Shown one piece after another: positions 39,501-47,850 of a DNA stretch of 64,000 bases. The notes under the pieces were generated by a model that was not told the origin of the DNA, searched no databases, and saw nothing but the letters and a program-made list of their open reading frames with translations. The DNA lies in assembly GCA_028274465.1 (NCBI GenBank), contig CM051455.1, positions 43,293,129 through 43,357,128 of the forward strand, given 5' to 3'. The first letter of the stretch is position 1, and every line of letters begins with the position of its first letter. A program made the translations under genes and the position numbers. The DNA is from Plantago ovata (taxonomy: Eukaryota; Streptophyta; Magnoliopsida; Lamiales; Plantaginaceae).

Positions 39501-41184
39501 CAAATTGATACCTCTACTGGCCAGTCTAGTACTTCAGAGGTATCTAGAAGATGTTCACGCTTTTTGGTTCAACTGATAAGCATATTATCTATTTTTTGGT
39601 TTTGTATGCTATTCTTGGTTGAAATAAGGGCTGTTTAATTGCAATTGTTAATGCTTTTTCATGGAAAACATCCACTATGGACAACATCTTTGCATTAGCC
39701 AGAAATAAGGCAGAGGCTAGTCAGAGAGCAGTGGCAAACATCCACTATCTGACTAATGTATTATGTTTTCTACATGATGTTTTGAGTCACTTTTGATTAT
39801 CTCTGTATTTTTTTATGTGTATATACATTGAATAGCTTTTCATGTACTGTGCAGGAAACTATGGAAGATGAGAAAATTCAAGAAAGTGAAACATCTAACA
39901 CAGTAGAAAAGATTCTGATTGACGCATCAAACCTCCCTGATTTTGTTGGCAAGCCCGTTTTTCATGCTGAGCGGATATATGACCAAACTCCAGTCGGGGT
40001 GGTTATGGGTCTTGCATGGACCGCGATGGGTGGCTCTACCCTCTACATAGAGACAAGTCAGGTCGAGCAAGGAGAAGGTAAAGGGGCCCTCAATCTCACG
40101 GGACAGCTTGGAGATGTCATGAAGGAAAGTGCCCAGATTGCTTACACCGTTGCACGTGCCATATTACTTGATAAGGAACCTGACAATCAATTCTTTGCCA
40201 CTACAAAGCTTCATCTTCATGTTCCTGCGGGTGCTACCCCCAAGGATGGACCAAGTGCTGGCTGCACAATGATAACTTCCTTACTGTCCCTTGCCATGAA
40301 TAAACCTGTTGTGAAGGACTTAGCCATGACTGGAGAAGTCACCTTAACAAGAAAAATTCTCCCTATTGGTGGGGTATGTGAACCAAACTTTCAGTATTTG
40401 CAGTTAAATTTAAATATGGATACATCAAGTTTGTGCTTAAATACTGATTGCTCTCTACTCTGGGATTATATATTACTGGTCTCTACAAATTGGACATCTC
40501 CTGAGTTTCTGAGTAACTTGCACCGAAATCCCTTGTTATTTTTTGTTGCATAAAGTACCCTGTTTTCTTATGTGCATTGCACCAAAACCCATTTTGTGCG
40601 AATTTAGAAAAGTTAGGCGGATATAAAACTTGCGCGTGGGATGAAATGGGCTTCAGTGACAGTTTCTTGAAACACGTCGAGCTTCTGCCGGACAAAATGA
40701 ATATAGAGAGGTCTAGCACAAGTATAACACATGGTTTTTATGTTAATATTCTTATTAGCATATATACTTTAAACGTTTATCTTTATGGACATGCCTTTTA
40801 TTTTTTTCTCTTTGCTAAAGAATTGTACTAGTACATTTCTTATTGGACCTTTCATTTACACCACTAAAGCAGGTAGATTGAGTTTTTATTCTTGTTTTAC
40901 TTGGTTCATTGTTAAGTGAGTTGGGCATAAGTAGTATCATGTTGCATTTGTCTTTGCTCCGGTAACTCACCATAATAACTTTTGTTTGTGTGAATCAGGT
41001 TAAGGAGAAATCTATTGCTGCAAGGCGTAGCGATATAAAGACCATCATATTCCCTTCTGCTAACCGAAGAGATTTTGATGAGCTAGCACCTAATGTAAAG
41101 GAAGGCCTCGAAGTGCATTTTGTGGACGACTATAGCCAGATATTTGACTTGGCTTTTGATAACAGCCGGAAAAATGAATCATAG
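30505..41184 (+). CDS. LON1: Lon protease homologue 1, mitochondrial
   Basis: Twenty exons: 30505-30792, 31283-31348, 31793-31969, 32068-32133, 32347-32388, 32489-32611, 32851-32949, 33111-33176, 33282-33368, 33486-33525, 34266-34437, 34991-35115, 35494-35624, 35712-35816, 35956-36069, 38605-38772, 39165-39266, 39366-39539, 39855-40373, 40999-41184. They total 2850 nt, 949 aa. This is an ATP-dependent serine protease of the mitochondrial matrix that degrades damaged proteins and assists complex assembly. The presequence is Arg/Ser-rich (RRFFCSDS). The Lon N-domain begins at about 97 ([15 protein letters not shown]). The AAA module has Walker [10 protein letters not shown] (458-466) and Walker B VLIDEID (522-528). 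The protease domain has catalytic Ser849 in DGPSAGC and Lys892 in VKEKSIAA. A second in-frame Met at 30400 would add 35 residues; family comparison favours 30505. Introns 9 and 13 start with GC. Intron 15 holds a retroelement. Confidence 0.95.
33369..33485 (+). other. GC-AG intron 9 of LON1
   Basis: The donor reads AAG|GCAAGT and the acceptor TACAG|GAA. Splicing there gives the continuous, family-conserved [19 protein letters not shown]. The nearest GT (GTGAAT, a few bases on) would shift the frame. Apart from the C at position 2 the donor matches the U1 complement closely, as is usual for GC donors. Confidence 0.85.
35625..35711 (+). other. GC-AG intron 13 of LON1
   Basis: The donor AAG|GCATGT and acceptor TTTCAG|GGG join to give [18 protein letters not shown], which is invariant in Lon proteases. 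The alternative GT (GTAAAA) four bases downstream would break the frame. This is the second GC donor in the same gene. Confidence 0.83.
36900..38254 (+). mobile_element. LTR retroelement (TRIM/deleted Copia-like) in LON1 intron 15
   Basis: Two direct repeats share most of their length: 36900-37145 (246 bp) and 38041-38254 (214 bp). Both start TG(A/T)AAACATGAGATA and end TTTCTACA. The left one has an internal duplication around CATGCTAATGAATAGT. Immediately after the left LTR comes TGGTATCAAGAGC (37146-37158), close to the primer-binding site complementary to initiator tRNA-Met. The interior of about 0.9 kb lacks pol, which fits a TRIM or an internally deleted Copia-type element. I could not find a matching 5-bp target duplication. 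It sits in sense orientation inside the 2.5-kb intron and does not disturb the exons. Confidence 0.75.
37663..37840. repeat. Minisatellite of about 36 bp inside the retroelement
   Basis: At least three units with the pattern (T/C)ATCTG(T/C)GGCAA...AA.TGTTTGC(T/C)GAT begin near 37731, 37767 and 37801. A more decayed one with TCCGTGGCAACGAATAAC begins near 37664. It is an internal part of the LTR element. Confidence 0.65.
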
Positions 41185-41247
41185 GCTGAGCTTTTTTCCA
41201 ACTTGTATCTATATAATTATTCAAACAAAAACATTTAAGGCAGGAGA

Positions 41248-41349
41248 ATGGCGGTGGAAGTCGGCGCCAGTGGTGGGAAAGAAGACGGTGGTGCCGGGTT
41301 GGTTCATTTGTTTTTTAATTCTCATTTTACCCGAAATAGATCCAAGTAA
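41248..41349 (+). other. Short GC-richer ORF just after LON1
   Basis: A 33-codon frame (MAVEVGASGGKEDGG..., stop at 41347-41349) lies 64 bp after the LON1 stop, in locally GC-rich sequence that contrasts with its surroundings. It has no family I know. It may be part of the LON1 3' UTR or a captured gene fragment. Confidence 0.25.
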
Positions 41350-41423
41350 AGGAAAACAGAAAAATTGCATTTGTTGCTAAGTGACGTAAGAGTAGTCTGT
41401 CCATGCAATTCCTATACATATGA

Positions 41424-41585
41424 ATTAATGGCCTCACATGTCACGTTCCGATTTTTAAAAGTTTAATTTTCCATATGAAATGTTGGCTATTCTTACGTAT
41501 GGGATGAACATATGCATTAATGGCCTCACATGTCACGTTCCGATTTTTAAAAGTTTAATTTTCCATATGAAATGTTGGCTATTCT
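41424..41585. repeat. Two-copy tandem duplication, period 92 bp
   Basis: The block beginning ATTAATGGCCTCACATGTC and ending GGCTATTCTT occurs at 41424-41493 and again at 41516-41585, nearly identical, separated by 22 bp. Confidence 0.9.
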
Positions 41586-41870
41586 TTTATCCTGATTTTC
41601 GCGTTAGCAATTGCGTATAGCAATATTTTATTATCATATATAGATGCGTTGCTAAATTGTATATAGGGAGACGAAAGTATACATATGTTCCAACAATAGA
41701 AATCGGCCATGGGGATGAAATGATAGAATAGAACTATGGTAAAGAAATTTAAGAAAGCTACTAGCTAGCTAATGATGTGATATGATGAATCGAACATGAA
41801 ACACCTAGATATTCAGGAATCGTTAACATTAAGAAGACCTAGTTTAATGAGACGGCCAGAGTCTAAGTAT
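41430..41870. repeat. Segmental duplication, copy 1 (partner 45810-46225)
   Basis: This stretch and 45810-46225 share a long collinear run of words: CTCACATGTCACGTTC, GCGTATAGCAATATTTTAT (or TCGTATAG...), ATATGTTCCAACA, GAAATCGGCCATGG, GATGAAATGATAGAA, CTAGCTAGCTAATG, CGTTAACATTAAGAAGA and TTTAATGAGACGGC. Both copies are in the same orientation about 4.4 kb apart, with many substitutions and indels. Confidence 0.85.
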
Positions 41871-41968
41871 GCACCTTTTATTTTTATTTTTTTTCTTCGT
41901 CTGAAAAATAAACATACTTAAACAAAAAGAGTACTAAGCTACTAGGACAAGGTTCTCTACGTCTTTAT

Positions 41969-42310
41969 TTAATTTAAAACAGAAAGGAGAGACGGGGGTG
42001 GCAACTCCCAAAGGTGTAGCCGATCCATCTCATGTCCTAACTTGGTCAAGGAATCCGCACAAGCATTCCCATCACGTTTAGTAGGTCGCAATTCACTCTT
42101 CCATCGGTGAAGGAAGCTCAACACATCTTCAAACAAGTTGTGAAAAGGGTGTGCTGTCGTATCAGTAGCTTTAATAAGCTTATAAATAACCTCCGAGTAT
42201 GTCTCCACAATAATCTTTGAAATCCGTCTATCCCAAGCTAGTCTAAGTCCCTGCCGTAAAGCTAGCAACTCAAATTTGTTAATAGTTACTCTAAAAAGTT
42301 TATGTGAATA
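41969..42310 (-). pseudogene. RNase H fragment of a LINE-type retrotransposon
   Basis: The minus strand encodes about 110 aa resembling the RNase H-like (RVT_3) domain found at the end of plant LINEs. It has KFELLALRQGLRLAWDRRI, then VETYSEVIYKLI where a catalytic Asp is normally found (VETDS), and RDGNACADSLTKLGHEM at the C-terminal motif. The Asp-to-Tyr change, the absence of any reverse transcriptase upstream and the isolation of the fragment mark it as a dead remnant. Confidence 0.7.
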
Positions 42311-43227
42311 ACCGAAGATCTAGCCTCCCTGATCCTTTCTTTTTGTCCTCGGATTCTTCAGTTAAGTTTGCTATTCAACCTCGGGAACGTTCCCCTACCC
42401 ACAAGTTCACAGAGACTCTTCGCCACCGGTTTATTACACTCATTATTGTTATTCAACTAAAAAATCTACGTTCATCATCCAGTATGCATGATTTCTTTGA
42501 TGTAGGTTTGTGGAAATATTACTGATTTCTTTGTTCTAATATTTCCATTGGAAATTAAATATTGTCGAGATTGATTTCTTTTGTTTAGTAAATATTATTT
42601 ACTACAGTATTATTATCTTTAACAACTTTGACTAGGCTCATTCTTGAATATTATTGTCTCTCCCAACTTTCCCGTCATTTGTTTAACAAATGGTTACTTG
42701 GTTTACTATATTCAGTGATTATTTCATCAATAAGCTAGAAAACTTATCTTTCTAGTCCAACTTACTGTTTTTTTCGTGGGTTGTTGTATACTTCAGGATA
42801 AAATTTCCTATATGTAGAGAAACCCGCTCAATGGATTGATTATAATTTGTAGAACTGATGTGTTTATTTCTATTTTTTTTTAATCGGCTAATAATTTTAT
42901 TAAAGACCACGAGCATAAGAAATACTCGTTGTCCAACACTCAAAATCGAGTGAAACATCCAAACCGGCGCGAGCCTTACATATATACAAACAAATAGCAA
43001 CTAATAAACTTCTAAAAGGCCTTAACATAGGCACAAATGGCAGCTAGCAACCCATGTTTATTTCTACTAGTTTGAGACCAGCTCTAATCTGAGGTACATG
43101 ATTTTGTTCATTACCTAGCTCGTGCGCCTTCTATGATTTTTGTTAATCTTGTTTGCTTACCCAACATTAAATTGAAAACCAATCACTTTTGTCTGTAGAT
43201 TGTAATTTATAAATATGTTCATTTGCC
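42311..43227. other. Intergenic, no gene seen
   Basis: AT-rich. Near 42880-43040 a stretch with AATAATTTTATTAAAGACC and a GC-richer centre looks like a dispersed repeat end, but I cannot classify it. Confidence 0.35.
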
Positions 43228-43250
43228 CCCCCCCCCCCCCCCCCCCCCCA
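43227..43250. repeat. Poly-C tract
   Basis: An uninterrupted run of about 23 C lies 56 bp upstream of the F-box ATG. Such a homopolymer is rare in AT-rich plant DNA, and its exact length is likely to be unreliable. Confidence 0.9.
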
Positions 43251-43305
43251 AACTATTATATTATCTCTAGAAATTAATTTTTGTTGTTTCATATTTTGTT
43301 TCAGG

Positions 43306-43914
43306 ATGTCTCCTGCTTTGGGAATAACTCAAGTGGAGGAAAATGACGACCTAGTGACAATAATTGTAGTTCGGTTGCCAGCAAAATCTATTTTCAAGCT
43401 CAGGTGCGTCTCCAAGAGATGGAAAAGTATTGTGGCAACGCCTACATTTCTCGAGAGCTACAGGAAGCGAAAGAATGAGCGCGACAAATATGTAATCGCA
43501 TTAATCCAAGATGCAATCATAAGAGATATCTACGAACCTTGTGAAAAATATATCAACATATTGCCTGTCGTAGCAACAGCTCAAACTAATAATATCGACG
43601 ACCACCAACAGATTGATACATCCAGTGAGCTGGGCAGCTTCATGAGTTCATCTAATGGCCTTATTCTATGTGGTCGGTACTCGGAGATATTCCACATTTT
43701 CAACCCTTTGACTAGGAAGAAGGTTCGCTTACCTCCGCCCCGGGTATGCAAGAGTTTGGTAATGACTTTGGTGTCTGATCACAAGAGTACAGACCTAGTA
43801 CCACATTACAAAGTTGTTGTCCATGATGAGCTTCACCGGTTTAAGAATGGCATCGGGCGTCATTACTTTTCCAAGTCGACTGTTCATTACACACCTCCTG
43901 CAACAACTCGTTAA
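43306..43914 (+). CDS. Truncated F-box protein
   Basis: The 202-aa frame begins MSPALGITQ. An F-box lies at about 14-50 (RLPAKSIFKLRCVSKRWKSI). The start of an F-box-associated region follows, with SSSNGLILC and FNPLTRKKVRLPPP at about 107-145. F-box proteins recruit targets to SCF ubiquitin ligases via SKP1. Members of this subfamily are usually 350-400 aa with a full beta-propeller-like domain; here the frame stops soon after HYKVVVHDELHRF, so about half is missing. TTTCAG precedes the ATG directly, so an upstream exon is possible. It lies within a block of local duplications and may be a pseudogene or a young truncated copy. Confidence 0.7.
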   Translation: MSPALGITQVEENDDLVTIIVVRLPAKSIFKLRCVSKRWKSIVATPTFLESYRKRKNERDKYVIALIQDAIIRDIYEPCEKYINILPVVATAQTNNIDDHQQIDTSSELGSFMSSSNGLILCGRYSEIFHIFNPLTRKKVRLPPPRVCKSLVMTLVSDHKSTDLVPHYKVVVHDELHRFKNGIGRHYFSKSTVHYTPPATTR

Positions 43915-44211
43915 AATATTGCTTAAAAAATCGGGGTGTTACAAGTACAAATAAATTTAGTTAAGTTCAGTCAGCTTCATTCGATTCGCTTCAATTCAGA
44001 GATCTTAACTTCCATTTCTTATTATCATTTGTGCTGATAGAGGTCGAAGTAGTCGCAGAGTTGGATTTCGGATGAGTAGATTCTTTCCCGATTGGATAAT
44101 CGTTCTGGAAGACAATTCTCATTTTTGTTGTGGAATTTCTGGTCTATTCCACTTCGTTGGCCAGGTGAGCTGGAATGGATCTATCACTTCTGCTTGATCT
44201 GTTATGTTGAA
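43915..44211. other. Downstream flank of the F-box gene
   Basis: No coding continuation of the F-box protein was recognised in any frame, so the truncation is not a simple single frameshift near the stop. Confidence 0.4.
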
Positions 44212-44500
44212 ACTTAGAGAACAGAGTTCAAACCCTTCACTTTTCCAACTTAATAATTCTAAATTGTATTCTATATATAGTACTATTACCACACAAAAGT
44301 CTTCAAGACATGGAGTAGATATTGAGATTGTTCATCATTTACCTTCAAACATGAAAATTAATTAAGCATCTGATCAATCTCAACGTAGAAATACATATCA
44401 CTCCGTTTGCATCTACTAAGCTAAAAGGTCATGTCCAATTTTCTATATATATGAGCGATTCAGCGACATGTTTCGTTATGATAGAACACACCATGACCAT
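44212..44500. repeat. Segmental duplication, copy 1 (partner 45506-45780)
   Basis: Shared collinear words with 45506-45780 include TTCCAA.TTAATAATTCTAAAT, (A/C)GTGGAGTAGAT or its variants, CATTTACCTTCAAAC or CATTACCTTCAAAC, AGCATCTGATC, and CATGTCCAATTTT(C/T)TAT. A third short match is near 44645-44690. Same orientation, about 1.3 kb apart. Confidence 0.75.
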
Positions 44501-45505
44501 GCATATTATTTGATACCTGCAATTTCAGTTTTATGAACTATATTTTATACGGATTTCATACTATTTTTACAAACTTGAGTCCTTTTATTTTGGAAAAACC
44601 TCATACAAGTCCCTAACGTTTAATCAAATAACAACAATAATTCTAAAATCTAAACCCTTCACTTTTCCTACTTTATAATTCTAAATTGATTATGAGGATG
44701 TGAATTGAGGCTTGATTTGATATGATGCTTGATTTTTGTTTATATGTAAATAATAAAGATGCTTGAGTTTTAATATATTTTAATTAATCATAGGATGGTT
44801 TACCGTTTGAATAGGATAACAAACCAACTAAATAATAAGAATTTATAGTTAGAAATTATTAGAAATATGAATAATTTGTAATTAACCTTTAAATTTATTA
44901 AATTAAATTTATTTTTCAAACGAATCAAATAGAGCCATACTATGCAACCCCGTTATTGTTGGCTTTGTATTTTAGTTCTTTTAAGTTTTTTGTTTTTTTG
45001 TTCTATGTCCTTGTTCTTTTCTATGTATGGAATTTTTTATAAATCAAAACGTGTACTCGATACTTATAGGTATCGTTCCTATGGGAAAAATAGTTTTTCG
45101 TCAATTCCCTTCCTAGGTACTAAAAGGGAAAAATTATTTTTTCTCAAGTCCTTTTCCAATTAATTATTTTTTCCAGATAATGAGCCCTAGTACTTCAAGA
45201 TTCTAGTCTCGCCCCTCTTAAGGAGTGACTGGTTTGGTTTAAAAAAAAATAAAAATTTAGAGAGCAAATATCTGGTGTAGAGCTAGTGCAGTACCATGCT
45301 CGTTGGACTGTGTTGCGGTTGTGGTTGGTTTTTGTACTTAAAGCTCTTTTGTTTCTCATGTCATGATATGCTCTTTTAGATGTTTGACAAAATGAACTAA
45401 TAAGGTGATTGATAATGGACCAGTCACACATTATTAAGCTATTGCCCTCTTCATGTCCAACTCTATTAAAACTTGACAACTTACATTCTACTTGTGGCCA
45501 GTTGA
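44501..45505. other. AT-rich spacer between duplicated segments
   Basis: No gene. A 73-codon hydrophobic frame at 44942-45163 has no recognisable homology and AT-driven composition, so I do not call it. Confidence 0.4.
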
Positions 45506-46225
45506 TCATAACATGTTAAAACCTTCGGTTTTCCAAATTTATAATTCTAAATGGGATTGTATACTATATGCTACACGAAAAGTTCGGGCCGTGGAGTAGA
45601 TCATTACCTTCAAACTTAAAAGTCAAGCATCTGATCTTAAAATGGAGAAGGCATTAGACATAACATTACATTTGCATATTTGCATATACTAATATCTAAA
45701 AGCCATGTCCAATTTTTTATGTGAGCTGAATATTTTGTTTTGTTATATATGATAAAGCATTGGACCTTATTATTATTAGTACCTTTAAAGCCAAGTCTGT
45801 CCAATTTCTATATACATGAATAGTCTCACATGTCACGTTCAGATTTTGAAAAGTTTGCTTTTCCATAATTCATATAAAAAAGAAAAAGTAAGTTGGCAAT
45901 GCTTTTATCCCGATGGACCCGATCTCACATTAGCAATTTCGTATAGCAATATTTTATCACCATATATATATATGTGTTACTGAAGTGTCGATACGGAGGT
46001 GAAAGTATACAATATATGTTCCAACAGTTGAAATCGGCCATGGAGATGAAATGATAGAACATTAGAAGTTAGAACTGTGGTAAAGAGATGAAGAAAGCTA
46101 GCTAGCTAATGGTATGAATTCATCAATTCAAAATGAAACAGATGAAACACCAAGATTATATAATTAAGGACTCGTTAACATTAAGAAGAAGAGTCCTTGT
46201 TTAATGAGACGGCAACAGTCTAAGT
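45506..46225. repeat. Segmental duplication, copies 2 joined
   Basis: This region carries, side by side, the partner of 44212-44500 (at 45506-45780) and the partner of 41430-41870 (at 45810-46225). In the first locus these two blocks are in the opposite order and about 2.3 kb apart. The F-box gene and the RNase H remnant lie between them there. Confidence 0.75.
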
Positions 46226-47654
46226 TTGTTCTATTATTCAGATCAATCTGACTGACTGCCTATATTTATCATCTAGTGATTTGTTTGGTGTTGGTTATGG
46301 ACTTGTGGCAATGTTACATTTATACAAATATTACTACAGCACCATTCTATATCAACCTAGCCAAATTGAATTTGTCCATTTATGCAAAAAAAGTTTCCTA
46401 TGATTTGTCCATTTATGCAAAATATTTCCTTTGTAATTTGTATGATGTACCACCTAAAATTTTATGTTAATTTGCCCATTGCAAGCGCTAGTAGAAATTA
46501 AGTTTACAGGGCAAATTAACCACATCAAAATTACGTGCATCTTATCCCTTGTATAATAACCGCTTACTCTAGAGTCTAGTCCGTTTACCAATAATCATAT
46601 GATTAAATGTTGTGATATACATTACATTATATATATACCAAGATATAACAAAACATAATTCTTCTATCACAAAGTTCCTAAATAATAGATAATATTATAT
46701 TTTTTTTATCCCAAAATAGTTTGATCAAATGGACAAAAACTCAAAAATCTTATAAATAAAAATAAGAGGGAGCCGATAATATGTTAGCACTAAACGCACT
46801 CTATATTTATAATTCTTAACATTTGTGCCCGATCCAATCGTATCATTTTCAAAGGAAAATAAATTAATGCTACACTTAGTACCACCATGATTGGATTTTA
46901 CTTTGTCAAACCACATTAAAAACAATTTCCGTGCTAGAAAATTCTTAATAAATACCACACAAATTAATGTCATTTGTGGGTTCGAAAATATGAAAATTGT
47001 AAAGTTCGTGTTCACCACTTTTCTCCCGGTTAGATCAATCTAGCCATTTTCGACCATAACTTTTTCATATGGTGTCTGATTAATCTTAAATCGACGCCCA
47101 CATGTAGCTTACTCAAACAACTATCCAACGGTGGGATCATGGGTACCCAAATGATGCCGGACGCGCCTTCCTAAAGAGTTATTATCACCACATATACATC
47201 CTTGTCTCTGGCCAGATTATTGGAAAAACCAATCTATTGGTTTATGCTTTTAATTCATTTTCATGTTGTTTTGTTAGAAGGTGTTGCAATAAGGTGTAAT
47301 TGGACGTTTTGGTTATCATTATATATGAAATGTTCTTCCCGAAAAGAAAAAAAAAAAAAAAAAAAAAGAAAAAAAAAGCCATTAGCCACTAACTCCACAC
47401 AAAATGTCATATTTTGATTCTATACTTATCCCTAATGCTCAGTTTACTTGGTCCAAACTAAACTTAACTGTAATTATGTATTGCTAAAAAATAAGAAAAA
47501 AAACAAGAAAATTAAAATTTACTCTAAACTCCAAAGTCCAAGACTCCAAATAACCAAATCACACCATTCAGAAGTCAAACCCAGAGAGGCCTATCATCGT
47601 CATTTCACAAACAGTCACTTAGCAAGTGTCGCAAACTTCAGATCGTGTAATTTC
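46226..47654. other. Intergenic and distal promoter of calreticulin
   Basis: AT-rich with no gene. A purine-rich tract (mostly A with G interruptions) is at about 47341-47379. The part after about 47540 is denser in promoter-like words leading to the calreticulin gene. Confidence 0.4.
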
Positions 47655-47673
47655 CCAATCCAATTCCGCCACG
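47655..47673 (+). promoter_or_regulatory. ER-stress response element (ERSE, CCAAT-N9-CCACG)
   Basis: CCAAT at 47655-47659, nine bases, then CCACG at 47669-47673. This is exactly the ERSE-I consensus bound by NF-Y together with ER-stress bZIP factors (bZIP28/bZIP60 in plants). It is about 180 bp upstream of the calreticulin ATG, and calreticulin is a known unfolded-protein-response target. Confidence 0.8.
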
Positions 47674-47736
47674 TGAAATCAATGACAGCAGAACCCTACG
47701 TGTGTTCTTCCCATTGGTTAGAACCTTCAAGACGTG

Positions 47737-47744
47737 CCACGTCA
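47737..47744 (-). promoter_or_regulatory. UPRE-like bZIP site
   Basis: The plus strand reads CCACGTCA, the complement of TGACGTGG, a plant unfolded-protein-response element of the TGACGTGR type. It is embedded in a near-palindrome (GACGTGCCACGTC) and lies about 50 bp upstream of the TATA box. Confidence 0.65.
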
Positions 47745-47784
47745 GATAAATTTAACTGATAATCTCCTTGGAAAATCATATCTG

Positions 47785-47793
47785 TATAAATAC
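47785..47793 (+). promoter_or_regulatory. TATA box of calreticulin
   Basis: TATAAATAC, a consensus plant TATA, lies 66 bp upstream of the ATG, giving a short leader of about 30-35 nt. It is correctly placed downstream of the ERSE and UPRE-like sites. Confidence 0.75.
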
Positions 47794-47850
47794 CTCACTG
47801 CCCGATTTCGATTCATCACTCACTCCGAGGAAAACAAACTCACGACAGCC

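Noticed and set aside
40374-40831. Frame continuing past Lon1 exon 19, and an 84-codon frame in the following intron
   Set aside because: The family-conserved GG|VKEK junction requires splicing at 40373/40999; the read-through sequence has no homology and would lose the catalytic Lys.
44942-45163. 73-codon hydrophobic frame, plus strand
   Set aside because: Composition is that of AT-rich random sequence (Phe/Leu/Ser/Tyr); no motif, no splice context, no conservation I can recall.
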